Shown here: positions 1 through 8,216 of the stretch, in pieces
Layout: every line of letters starts with the position of its first letter
Position numbering within the stretch: position 1 is the stretch's first letter
NCBI RefSeq assembly: GCF_023639785.1
Contig: NZ_CP098325.1
Location: 2,294,001 to 2,358,000, forward strand
Direction of reading: 5' to 3'
DNA: 64,000 bases
Source of the DNA: Leclercia adecarboxylata
GTDB lineage: Bacteria; Pseudomonadota; Gammaproteobacteria; Enterobacterales; Enterobacteriaceae
Translations under genes and position numbers: made by a program
The notes under the pieces: generated by a model
What the model was told of the DNA's origin: nothing
The model's input: the letters and a program-made list of their open reading frames with translations, nothing else
Database searches by the model: none

Positions 1-781
1 GATTGCCTTTGGTGGCGTTCAGATCCCAAAGCTGGGTGTCGGTCGGCGACATAGAGATCGTCGCATCCAGATTTCCGGACTGATGCTTCACAAAACGCTC
101 ATCGTTGATGCTGTCATCGTCACGACGATCGAGATAATCCGCGGCCAGGCTCACCCCAAGTTTACCGGGGATCACCGGGCCCATCAGAAAGGCATTGGTC
201 TGGTTGGTGTTGCCGTACTCGCTCTTCTCCTGCAGGAAGTAGTTATCCTCCAGGACGCCGGTCCATTTATCCAGGTTATAGGCTTTTTTAGTGATGACGT
301 TGACCACGCCGCCGATGGAGTCAGAGCCATACAGCGAGGACATTGGTCCGCGGATCACTTCTATCCGCTCGATGGCAGCCAGCGGCGGCATAAAGGCCGC
401 TTCGGTGCCGATATGGTGGCCGTACGGACGGGATTCACGGGTGGCCTGTTTGATGCCGTTCACCATATAGGAGGTATAGGTGGAGTCCATCCCGCGCATC
501 TGGACATCCCCCGTCGCCAGGCTGCCGTGGCCGTTACCCACCAGGACGCCCGGCATCTCGCGCAGGGCTTCGGTGACGTTCTGGTTCGAGCGGGTATTCA
601 GCTCCTTTTCATTTACCACAGAAATGGTTGCGGGTGCCTCGCGACGCTCCTGGCTGAAGCCGGTCGCGGTCACGACCAGCTCATCTTCGTTAACGGCGGT
701 GGATTCTGCGGCGAAAACGGCCGCAGGAAGGTTAGCCAGGGCGAGCGAAATCGCCACGGCCATGCGTGTCTGCTTTATCAC
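1..781 (-). CDS. TonB-dependent outer-membrane receptor, N-terminal part (cut by window start)
   Basis: Reading the minus strand from a GTG at 781 gives a Sec signal peptide (IKQTRMAVAISLALANLPAA...), then a TonB-box-like DELVVTATG and a plug domain with ALREMPGVLV, IERIEVIRGPMSSLYG and GGVVNVITKKA, which are hallmarks of TonB-dependent siderophore receptors. The beta-barrel continues beyond base 1. The GTG start is chosen because AAGGA lies 7 nt upstream. It begins 10 nt after the YncE-like gene, so both are probably one transcript under the Fur box near 1891. The family takes up ferric siderophores or other metal complexes across the outer membrane using TonB-ExbBD energy. The ligand cannot be told from this fragment. 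The linkage to a YncE relative recalls E. coli yncD-yncE, although there the genes are not arranged in the same way. Confidence 0.9.
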   Translation of the reverse strand, partial: MIKQTRMAVAISLALANLPAAVFAAESTAVNEDELVVTATGFSQERREAPATISVVNEKELNTRSNQNVTEALREMPGVLVGNGHGSLATGDVQMRGMDSTYTSYMVNGIKQATRESRPYGHHIGTEAAFMPPLAAIERIEVIRGPMSSLYGSDSIGGVVNVITKKAYNLDKWTGVLEDNYFLQEKSEYGNTNQTNAFLMGPVIPGKLGVSLAADYLDRRDDDSINDERFVKHQSGNLDATISMSPTDTQLWDLNATKGN

Positions 782-791
782 AACAGGATCC

Positions 792-1853
792 TTAGAACTG
801 GGTTAAATCAATCTTGAGCACGTAGTCAGCCTTGTTGGCTTTCTCATCCTGCTTGACGCTGGCATAGAGCGTGCTGGCATCGGCAGACAGCGCCAGGCTG
901 TTTGGCATCGCCGTCGTTTTAATGGTGTGTTTCAGGCAATTGCTGGTCGCGTCGATCACGCTAATCTGGCGATCGTTGCGATGGGTGACGTAGACCTCTT
1001 CCCGCGCCGGGTTGTACAGCACGGCAACGGAATTAGGGGTCGGTACGCGATGGAGCAGCTTGCCGGAGTCGAGCTGCACAACCAGCACATCCCTGGTGTT
1101 GGTGTCCGCGATATACCCCACCCCTTTGGCGGTGTTCAGCGCGATGTTCAGGAAATAGTGTTCCGGATCGGCAGGATCGACCTTCACGCGGGTCAGCAAC
1201 TGCGAGGTTTTGCCATCAAGGGTAATCAGTTCGCCGGTGCCGGACACGACATACACCTTGTCGCCCGCCTCATCCACCGCAAAACCGACCGGCTCCAGTT
1301 TTTGCAGGGTGTGGGCAAGCGCCTGCTTCTGCGTATCCACCACCCAGAGCAAGCCTTTATCCTTACGCCCTATCCCGGAGACGTACAGACGCTGATGCTT
1401 CTTATCCAGCACCACTTCACGAACGTGGGCTCTCTTTTCCGGGTCGGAATCGTCGCTCAGCTGGAGGGTTTTGATGGCTTTGTCGGTACGCGTATCAAGC
1501 AGCGTCACTGAGCCTTCCAGCGCGTTACCGAGATAAAGAATATGATTTTCTTCATCCAGCGCGACGGCAAACGTGCGACGTTCCATCGGGATCCTGGCAT
1601 TAATTTGCAGCGATGGCGCAGCCAGCTTAAAGACTAACCCGTCCGTTTTGTCTTTATCGAATGAAGGCGCAGAGGCAGCATAAACAGCCTGCTGGCCTTT
1701 GTCATAGGCCAGTTCATAAACCCCATGGCCAAGCGGCTGAGCGACGAAATCCTTTTCGGTAAAGGCTTTGGCGAATACCGATCCCGTGTTCATCGCCAGG
1801 GAAATGGCGAGGGCGCACAGGGTTTTGTTCATTACGGCAGAGGCATTATTCAT
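792..1853 (-). CDS. yncE: YncE-like secreted beta-propeller protein
   Basis: A 353-residue protein, the same length as E. coli YncE, with a signal peptide ending near SVFAKA and repeated blades such as LDEENHILYLGNA, RLYVSGIGRK and ALSADASTLYASVKQ. The C-terminal pattern (NSVAVLYNPAREEVYVTHR, then PNSLALSADASTLY) matches YncE closely. YncE is an iron-regulated periplasmic seven-bladed propeller that can bind DNA in vitro; its physiological role is not settled. A second in-frame ATG at 1832 could be the real start, since neither start has a strong ribosome binding site. It is the first gene of a two-gene operon with the TonB receptor, and the Fur box just upstream predicts induction by iron starvation. 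Confidence 0.85.
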   Translation of the reverse strand: MNNASAVMNKTLCALAISLAMNTGSVFAKAFTEKDFVAQPLGHGVYELAYDKGQQAVYAASAPSFDKDKTDGLVFKLAAPSLQINARIPMERRTFAVALDEENHILYLGNALEGSVTLLDTRTDKAIKTLQLSDDSDPEKRAHVREVVLDKKHQRLYVSGIGRKDKGLLWVVDTQKQALAHTLQKLEPVGFAVDEAGDKVYVVSGTGELITLDGKTSQLLTRVKVDPADPEHYFLNIALNTAKGVGYIADTNTRDVLVVQLDSGKLLHRVPTPNSVAVLYNPAREEVYVTHRNDRQISVIDATSNCLKHTIKTTAMPNSLALSADASTLYASVKQDEKANKADYVLKIDLTQF

Positions 1854-1890
1854 GTTATTTTTCTTTACAGTTGCTTACGTAAAGAAAAAT

Positions 1891-1913
1891 GATAATGAAA
1901 ATAACTATCATTA
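1891..1913. promoter_or_regulatory. Predicted Fur box for the yncE-receptor operon
   Basis: GATAATGAAAATAACTATCATT lies about 40-60 nt upstream of the yncE start. It resembles the 19-bp Fur consensus GATAATGATAATCATTATC with GATAAT and ATCATT arms. The position next to a TonB receptor operon fits iron repression by Fur. Confidence 0.7.
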
Positions 1914-1958
1914 ACAATTGCAAATGAACTCAACCACCCTACCAATTTTTGTACTGTT

Positions 1959-3266
1959 CTACTCCATCCGCCCTATTTTTGCCGCCTGGCTTGCCAGACC
2001 ACGGAAAATTGCCCCGCTTATCTGCTGTGGGAAATCCGCAGGCAGTTCCGCCGTAACGGTCGCAATGACGTCACCGGTGCGGCTGGCCATCTCTTTCATC
2101 AGCTTAAGCGCGGTCTCCTGCGAAAACCCCGCGTGCGCAGCGGTACTGATAAAGTGGCGCGGCTGGATCATCGCGAAATGGTATTGCCGGTTTTTGCCCT
2201 GTAGCGCCATCGCCATCTTCGCTTTTTTGGCCGGGATGCTTCCCGCTTCAAACAGGGGAAACGCCGAAATCACATCGTATAAAGGGGCCATGCGAAATGA
2301 GGAGTCCGCTTCGATAAACAGGCTGAAATTCTTACCGTGACCGTCGATGGCGGCCAGCATCCAGAACAGGATCTGCGCTTTAAAGAACATCTCACGATCC
2401 TGCCCGGCCAGGCGGGAGCCGAGCAGCAGCTTCATGGCCTCGGCGATGCCGGGGCCGCCGTGGGATTCATACTTCAGTGCCGGTGAGACGCCCAGCGCCT
2501 GACAAAAATCCTCCTGCGGCAGACGCATCAGCCAGCCGCTGCGGGCCCAGCGGCGATCGAAGCGCTCGATGATCAGCACCTTTTTGCGGCGAAAGGTCGC
2601 CATTTCGGCATGGGCAACGGGGAATCCAAAAGCTTTCGCAATGCGCAGGCAGAGCCACTCGTTTTCACAGCTCTCGCTCAGATCGATATTGTTCTGCTCT
2701 ATCCTGCCGATCGGCAGCTTGAAAATATGGCTGGTTGGCGTACTACCCAGTGGCCGCTGCCAGCGATTCTGATACCACAGCAGCGCCGTTTTCTCCTGGG
2801 CGCCAGCCAGCGAGATGCGAAAATCGGCATCCTCTTCGGTCATCCCGAGCGGCGCCATCTGGTAACCCTCGAGTAACGCCGCTATCTGTTTATCATCCAG
2901 CGGTTCGGCGACGATATCCATCACCGGGGGAATGTCCAGCCCCGGTGGATAGAGCTGGATGGCGCCGACGCAGTCTCGCCCTACGCTGGCGAGCAGATCA
3001 AATGGATGCGCCGTTTCAACCTGAAAACGGGCCTGCATGCGGGCAATAATTGCCTCTGAATCGGGCAACAGATTGCTGAAAAAATTGAAGACCTGCTTCC
3101 CGCGTATCCTGCCATGCTGTAGCGGCAGAGACAGCGAGATAGCACGCGCGCCCGGCTCTGCCAGCCACTCGGGGGCATACTCAAAAGACATAGCCCCGCT
3201 GCCATCACGGTGCAGCGTTCCCACTATGTCGCCGTTCATGGCAACCGTCAGACGTTGTGCCCGCAT
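1959..3266 (-). CDS. hipA: HipA-family serine/threonine kinase toxin
   Basis: At 435 residues it matches E. coli HipA (440) and aligns along its length: FEYAPEWLAEPGARAISLSL near the N-terminus, FNFFSNLLPDSE, PFDLLASVGRDCVGAIQLYP, the phosphate-loop segment ISLAGAQEKTALL, the catalytic loop IDGHGKNFSLF and the metal-binding YDVISAFP. In E. coli, HipA phosphorylates GltX and so stops translation and promotes persistence. All kinase motifs look intact, so activity is expected. It starts 4 nt after hipB, in the same orientation, as in the classical hipBA operon. The region is an accessory insertion between the iron operon and the glycan fusion gene. Confidence 0.92.
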   Translation of the reverse strand: MRAQRLTVAMNGDIVGTLHRDGSGAMSFEYAPEWLAEPGARAISLSLPLQHGRIRGKQVFNFFSNLLPDSEAIIARMQARFQVETAHPFDLLASVGRDCVGAIQLYPPGLDIPPVMDIVAEPLDDKQIAALLEGYQMAPLGMTEEDADFRISLAGAQEKTALLWYQNRWQRPLGSTPTSHIFKLPIGRIEQNNIDLSESCENEWLCLRIAKAFGFPVAHAEMATFRRKKVLIIERFDRRWARSGWLMRLPQEDFCQALGVSPALKYESHGGPGIAEAMKLLLGSRLAGQDREMFFKAQILFWMLAAIDGHGKNFSLFIEADSSFRMAPLYDVISAFPLFEAGSIPAKKAKMAMALQGKNRQYHFAMIQPRHFISTAAHAGFSQETALKLMKEMASRTGDVIATVTAELPADFPQQISGAIFRGLASQAAKIGRME

Positions 3267-3269
3267 CGC

Positions 3270-3521
3270 TTACCACTCCTTCGTCCATGTACTGGTATCA
3301 GGCAGCGTGGAGCCTCTTTTGACCACATGCAGCTCCAGATCCAGCGCCGAGAGGATTTTAAACAGCGTCTCCAGTTTGGTAGATTCCGGCCTGTTCTCGA
3401 AATCCGATACCGTGGTTTGTTTGATGCCAACCTGTTCAGCGGTCTCCGATTGCGTTAACTTATTGACCTTACGCTGATCCCGGACAGCCTGTGCCAGTGC
3501 GCCTGCCGATGTCACTTTCAT
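3270..3521 (-). CDS. hipB: HipB-family antitoxin and operon repressor
   Basis: An 83-residue XRE-type helix-turn-helix protein (LTQSETAEQVGIKQTTVSDFE) with a C-terminal segment ETLFKILSALDLELHVV typical of HipB. HipB binds HipA, keeps it inactive and represses the operon. The ATG at 3521 is preferred over an upstream ATG at 3575 because it has a GGGGGAT element just upstream and because an exact HipB operator lies between the two. It precedes hipA by 4 nt. The upstream region carries four operator-like repeats, so strong autoregulation is expected. Confidence 0.9.
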   Translation of the reverse strand: MKVTSAGALAQAVRDQRKVNKLTQSETAEQVGIKQTTVSDFENRPESTKLETLFKILSALDLELHVVKRGSTLPDTSTWTKEW

Positions 3522-3524
3522 GCT

Positions 3525-3623
3525 TATCCCCCATAGCGGATATACTGAGAAAATCCCCTGTAGGGGATAAATCAAGAATAACCCCTAGAGCGGGTAAATT
3601 CAATTTAAGCCCTTTAGAGGATA
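3525..3623. promoter_or_regulatory. Four tandem HipB operators, 27-bp period
   Basis: HipB operators follow TATCC-N8-GGATA. Four matches occur: 3525-3542 (TATCC/GGATA, exact), 3552-3569 (AATCC/GGATA), 3579-3596 (TAACC/GGGTA) and 3606-3623 (TAAGC/GGATA). Their centres are exactly 27 bp apart. The first site begins 4 nt upstream of the hipB ATG, so bound repressor would also cover the ribosome binding region of the DNA. Confidence 0.85.
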
Positions 3624-4192
3624 AAAGCGCCTTTCCTGCCCTTTAGTTCTGCTAAGCAAAACGCATAGCACGATGCTGAGGCAGGAGGATAAAAGAAGCT
3701 TATTGTATGTTGTAACTAAATGGTGTTACTTACTCCTTTACAGTATTCATATGCAACTTAATATGCAGTCATTTATATTTCACCTGCTGCAGATACTGAT
3801 GACAATAACCAGATATGGCGCGCTACTCTATATTTAAAACACTAAGTCTAAAGTATCAGAAATAGCCCCTCACTAATACGAGCAATATATCACAAACTAG
3901 CGTGGCGGCAGCCCGTTATTTAACAGGTGACCTCACATAAAATATCGCTTAAGCGAAGCGTGACGCGTAAAAAAAGCGCCACCAGCAGGCGATGATTTTA
4001 TTCATCTTTTTAAAAACCGAAGCCGAAGCACTCTGAAAAAGGCCGCGCCACACCTGCATCCGCGGCTATCATTGAAAGAGAGGGTAACAGTTTTTCCTCT
4101 TTGAGACACAGGATGCAGACATAAAACGGGTGAACGCCGGGCTATTCCTTTTGCCCTATTCCGCTGTTGATGAAAAGTGTGGAGGGTTAATT
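3624..4192. other. Long gene-free region with a nested inverted repeat
   Basis: No credible gene is seen in this AT-rich stretch. It holds an 8-bp perfect inverted repeat, CTGCATCC at 4054-4061 and GGATGCAG at 4111-4118, enclosing a second 6-bp one, AAAGAG at 4075-4080 and CTCTTT at 4097-4102. As RNA this would form a two-tier hairpin roughly 210 nt upstream of the fusion gene. Whether it is transcribed with that gene is unknown. Confidence 0.45.
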
Positions 4193-4255
4193 ATGGTCGA
4201 ATGTTTTAGCAAACGATATGGGTCAATTTTTTCTCGCGCTTATTTTTCACCGTAG
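4193..4255 (+). CDS. Putative 20-residue leader peptide
   Basis: The ORF starts MVECFSK, runs 20 codons and stops with TAG. Its ATG is preceded by GGAGGG with a 7-nt gap, a near-ideal ribosome binding site and better than that of the large gene 76 nt downstream. Between the two lie a 7-bp inverted repeat and a C8 run. The arrangement suggests a translated upstream ORF controlling the 1263-residue protein, but this is inference; the peptide resembles no leader I recognise. Confidence 0.45.
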   Translation: MVECFSKRYGSIFSRAYFSP

Positions 4256-4257
4256 GT

Positions 4258-4288
4258 CTGGGTTATTAATAAACAGGCTTAAACCCAG
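4258..4288 (+). promoter_or_regulatory. Hairpin between leader ORF and fusion gene
   Basis: CTGGGTT at 4258-4264 and AACCCAG at 4282-4288 are perfect complements. The hairpin begins 2 nt after the leader stop codon, so a ribosome finishing or stalling on the leader would interfere with it. There is no T-tract, so it is not a standard terminator. Confidence 0.4.
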
Positions 4289-4331
4289 AGGCCATTAATA
4301 TTATTTTACCCCCCCCTACGGGAGCCACTCT

Positions 4332-7300
4332 ATGCCGATATTCAGGTCTTTCTGGCAGGCAGGTTTTGAAGGCGCGGATTTTGTCACGCGGGCAGGCAAT
4401 GCCCTTTCAATGGATAACGCCACGGCACACGACACACAGCACGCCGCAGATTATCGTGCGCTGAATCCGTTCAATATGTGTACGGTAAGAGAGAGCGTTG
4501 GCTGGCGCCTGGTCGATAAATCAGGCGGTTACGATTTCACAACCGTCGCCAAAAAGATGATTTCGGCAAAAGACACCGGCGTGCAGGTTTGCTGGACGAT
4601 CTGTCATTACGGCTTTCCTGACAATATCGATTTTTTCTCAGAGGAATTTGTCTCCCGTTTCGCACATCTGTGCGGGTCTCTGGCCGCTTTTTTGCGCCCC
4701 TGGTATGACGAGCCGCCCGTCTATTCCCCGATCAATGAAATCTCCTTCACAACCTGGGGCATTTCGGTGGGGCTTTTCCCCACCTCCCCGCCGGGCATCG
4801 GCGAAGGCATGCAGGCCAAACGACAGCTGGTTCGCGCCGCAATAGCGGCCTGTGATGCCATCCGGGCGGCCGACCCAAGGGCGAGAATTTTACATTGCGA
4901 CCCGCTAATCCATCTGATCTCCCCGGACAGCGATCCTGTCAACATTCAGCAAACCGAGGCGTTGCGTACCGCACAGTTTCAGGCGTGGGACATGCTGACA
5001 GGCAGATACGAGCCTGAGCTGGGCGGGCATCCACGCTATCTCGATCTGCTCGGCGCCAATTACTACCACGACAATCAGTGGATGACGGGCAACAACCAAC
5101 GCCTGCCGTGGCATCTGGGCGATCGTCGCCGACGGCGACTGCATGAAATGTTACAGGAGGCCTGGGAACGCTATCAGCGTCCGATTCTGCTTGCCGAAAC
5201 GAGCCATGTGGGGAGCGGGCGCGGCGCCTGGATTAAGGATATCGCCTCAGAGGTGGCCCAGGCGCAGCTTGCAGGCGTGGAGATCGCGGGCATTTGCCTT
5301 TACCCGATTATTGACCGGCCCGACTGGGAAAACAGCACGCTCTGGCACCATTCGGGCTTGTGGGACCTGTCGCCAGAAAAAGAGAGGCGGCTTAATGCCG
5401 TTTATGCACGTGCGCTTATACAAACCCAGTCCCGGCTGGAACACTTTCAACAGTTAACTGGCGTCTTTACCTGCACCAGCACAGAGGTATCAGGCATGGA
5501 AAAAATTTATGTGTTTAGTCATCTGCGCTGGGATTTTGTTTTTCAGCGCCCGCAGCATCTGTTGACGCGGCTTGCTCAGCACTATGAGATCCTGTTTATC
5601 GAAGAGCCGCTCTGGTCAGCGGGTAAACCGGAGCTGAAGGTATCCCGGCCCGCGCCGAATGTGACCGTCATTCAACCCCATACGCCGTCTACGGAGCCGG
5701 GTTTTCACGATGAGCAAATCGCCTGGCTGGAAACGTTGCTATCAGCGATCCGCAAGGAGGATGACACCCCGGTCGTCTGGTTCTACACGCCGATGGCGCT
5801 CCCCCTGCTGAAAATCTTTACGCCAGCCGTCGTGGTTTACGACTGCATGGATGAACTGGCCGCCTTTGAGAAAGCGCCCCGCCAGCTTCTGCAACGTGAA
5901 TCCGCCCTGCTGACGCGCGCGGATATTGTCTTTACCGGTGGTCCAAGTCTGTATGCGGCCAGGAAAGGTCGTCACCCGAACATTCACTGTTTTGCCAGTA
6001 GCGTGGACGCAGCGCATTTTGAACAGGCACTGGATCGCGCGAACCACCATCCTCTGCAGGATGAGATTCCCCATCCGCGGCTGGGCTATTACGGCGTGAT
6101 TGACGAGCGGATGGATCTCACGCTTATCGCCACACTCGCGGACGCGCATCCGGAGTGGCAAATCGTGATGGTCGGCCCGGTAGTGAAGATCGACCCGTCA
6201 ACCCTGCCGCAAAGAAGCAATATCCATTATCCCGGCATGCAGCCTTACCAGGCCCTGCCTCATTTCCTTGCCGGCTGGGACGTCTGCCTGATGCCGTTTG
6301 CGCTGAATGCGTCCACGCGCTTTATTAGCCCGACGAAAGTGCTCGAATACATGGCCGCGCAGCTGCCGGTGGTCAGTACCGCCATTGCCGATGTCGAAAA
6401 ACCCTATGGCCACGTGGTTGCCGTCGCCCGGGATCATGCCGCCTTTGTCGACGCCTGCGAGCGCGCGCTGGCGCTGTCAGAGGAGGAACGCGTCTCGCAG
6501 CGGCAAACCATGCAGGAGATTGTCGCCAGTACCTCCTGGGATAAAACCGTGCAGAAAATGCATGAACTGATTGCGCAGGCGATTGCGCGCCATCAGGCCA
6601 GATCAACCGCCGCAGCAGAGGCCGTAAGCGACGACGTCTCTTCCCCACCGGTATTACGTCTTATTCCACCGGCCCGAACCGGTTCTGAAACCGAACGCTG
6701 TTTAATTCTGGGTGCCGGGCCAACCGGCCTTAGCGCGGCGTACCATTTTGGCGAAGGCGCAACCCTGCTGGAGCGTAATGACACGGTGGGAGGCCTGTGC
6801 CGCTCGGTTCAGGACAAAGGGTTTACCTTCGACTATGCGGGGCACATTATGTTTTCCGCCGATGAAGAGGTGCTGGCGCTATACAACATCCTGCTGGGCG
6901 ACAACCTTCACTGGCAGATCCGTGAGGCCTGGGTCTATACCGACGGCGTGTACACCCGCTACCCCTTCCAGGGATCGCTTTACGGCTTGCCCGCGCCGGT
7001 GATCAAAGAGTGCATTCTGGGCGCCATCGAGGCGCGATACGGCACGGGCGCAGAAGTAAAAAGCATGGCTCCGGGCTGCGACAATAATCATCATGACTGC
7101 TGTGCCGATGGCGCAGTGCCGGACTATACCAGTTCAGGCCGGCAGACGTCGCCTGAAGGCAGCTTTGAAGCCTTTATCTATGAGACCTGGGGGAAAGGGA
7201 TCGCCCGCCATTTTGCGATTCCCTACAACAAAAAATTATGGACGGTACCGCTCTCAGAAATGGAGACCTCATGGCTGGGGGGACGTGTCCCCTTGCCGGA

Positions 7301-8123
7301 CCTGGATCAGATTATCGAGGGGGCGCTGGGCGAAACCGCGAAGCCTATGGGGCCAAATGCGCGTTTCGGCTATCCACTGAAAGGCGGTTTCCAGGCGCTG
7401 ATGTCAGGTTTTTTACCCCATATTAAGGGCCGCATCGAGACAGGCGCGGAGGTCAGCAAAATCTACGTCAACCAGCACATCGTGGTGCTCTCTGACGGCA
7501 GACAGTATCGCTATGAACAGATGATCAGCACCCTGGTGCTGCCGGAACTCATCCGCCTGATGGGCGACGAAGTGCCGCCGGATGTGCGCAAAGCCGCCAA
7601 AGGACTGCGTCACGTCTCGGTGCGCTGCGTCAATCTGGGCATTAATCGTGACAATCTGACGGATAAACACTGGATCTACTACGCCGGTAAGACGGTATTT
7701 CATCGCATCTTTGTGCAGGGCAACGCCAGCCCCTTCTGTAGCCCGCCGGGCGCGTGCGGCCTGACCTGCGAGATAAGCTACTCCCCGGATAAACCTCTGC
7801 CCGCCGACGGACAGGCACTGATCGACAGATGTATTCAGGAGTGCATTGACGTGGGGATCATCTCGCAGAGTGATGAGATCGTCACCAGCAATCAAATCGA
7901 TATCCCTTACGCCTATGTCATTTATGACCAGCATCGTAAAGAGAACGTTGAGGTGATAAGGAAATGGCTGCTGCTGCACGGCATCACTCTGGCCGGACGT
8001 TACAGCGAATGGGAGTACTACAATTCAGACCATGCCTTTATCGCCGGAAAAACGGCGGTGGAAAAGGTGCGGCAGTCTGCGTACCGGACTCCGTTTCGTA
8101 GTGGTCTACACTCCCGGGCGTAA
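4332..8123 (+). CDS. Tri-domain fusion: glycosidase-like barrel, glycosyltransferase, UDP-galactopyranose-mutase-like flavoprotein
   Basis: Residues 1-370 look like a GH1/clan-A TIM barrel, with acid/base candidate Glu136 in SPINEISF and nucleophile candidate Glu289 in ILLAETSHVG. Residues 389-755 form a GT-B glycosyltransferase (FSHLRWDFVFQRPQHLL, YDCMDELAAF, then STRFISPTKVLEYMAAQLPV). Residues 788-1263 begin with the FAD-binding LILGAGPTGLSAAYHF and ERNDTVGGLCRS, followed by FDYAGHIMF, as in UDP-galactopyranose mutase and amine-oxidase-fold proteins. The gene is alone, with no neighbouring polysaccharide genes. The ATG has GGGAG 7 nt upstream. An internal ATG at 5496, exactly where the second domain starts, has GAGGT 7 nt upstream and may allow a shorter product. 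Substrates are unknown; synthesis or remodelling of a galactofuranose-like glycan is a guess. Confidence 0.8.
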   Translation: MPIFRSFWQAGFEGADFVTRAGNALSMDNATAHDTQHAADYRALNPFNMCTVRESVGWRLVDKSGGYDFTTVAKKMISAKDTGVQVCWTICHYGFPDNIDFFSEEFVSRFAHLCGSLAAFLRPWYDEPPVYSPINEISFTTWGISVGLFPTSPPGIGEGMQAKRQLVRAAIAACDAIRAADPRARILHCDPLIHLISPDSDPVNIQQTEALRTAQFQAWDMLTGRYEPELGGHPRYLDLLGANYYHDNQWMTGNNQRLPWHLGDRRRRRLHEMLQEAWERYQRPILLAETSHVGSGRGAWIKDIASEVAQAQLAGVEIAGICLYPIIDRPDWENSTLWHHSGLWDLSPEKERRLNAVYARALIQTQSRLEHFQQLTGVFTCTSTEVSGMEKIYVFSHLRWDFVFQRPQHLLTRLAQHYEILFIEEPLWSAGKPELKVSRPAPNVTVIQPHTPSTEPGFHDEQIAWLETLLSAIRKEDDTPVVWFYTPMALPLLKIFTPAVVVYDCMDELAAFEKAPRQLLQRESALLTRADIVFTGGPSLYAARKGRHPNIHCFASSVDAAHFEQALDRANHHPLQDEIPHPRLGYYGVIDERMDLTLIATLADAHPEWQIVMVGPVVKIDPSTLPQRSNIHYPGMQPYQALPHFLAGWDVCLMPFALNASTRFISPTKVLEYMAAQLPVVSTAIADVEKPYGHVVAVARDHAAFVDACERALALSEEERVSQRQTMQEIVASTSWDKTVQKMHELIAQAIARHQARSTAAAEAVSDDVSSPPVLRLIPPARTGSETERCLILGAGPTGLSAAYHFGEGATLLERNDTVGGLCRSVQDKGFTFDYAGHIMFSADEEVLALYNILLGDNLHWQIREAWVYTDGVYTRYPFQGSLYGLPAPVIKECILGAIEARYGTGAEVKSMAPGCDNNHHDCCADGAVPDYTSSGRQTSPEGSFEAFIYETWGKGIARHFAIPYNKKLWTVPLSEMETSWLGGRVPLPDLDQIIEGALGETAKPMGPNARFGYPLKGGFQALMSGFLPHIKGRIETGAEVSKIYVNQHIVVLSDGRQYRYEQMISTLVLPELIRLMGDEVPPDVRKAAKGLRHVSVRCVNLGINRDNLTDKHWIYYAGKTVFHRIFVQGNASPFCSPPGACGLTCEISYSPDKPLPADGQALIDRCIQECIDVGIISQSDEIVTSNQIDIPYAYVIYDQHRKENVEVIRKWLLLHGITLAGRYSEWEYYNSDHAFIAGKTAVEKVRQSAYRTPFRSGLHSRA

Positions 8124-8182
8124 AAAACCCTGACAGAAGGTCTGCCGCGCAGCGACGCGGCCATTCTGGCGCAGTAACGCAT

Positions 8183-8216
8183 CAGGCAGAGGCTATTCCT
8201 CCCTGTCCTCTGCCTG
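8183..8216. repeat. Perfect 10-bp inverted repeat between convergent genes
   Basis: CAGGCAGAGG at 8183-8192 pairs with CCTCTGCCTG at 8207-8216, with a 14-nt loop. It ends directly at the cioB stop codon and lies between two converging genes. No T-tract follows on either strand, so it is more likely a 3'-end stabiliser than a classical terminator. Confidence 0.6.

Noticed and set aside
8183..8216. 10-bp inverted repeat as a bidirectional terminator
   Set aside because: No U-run follows on either strand, so it is listed only as a repeat.
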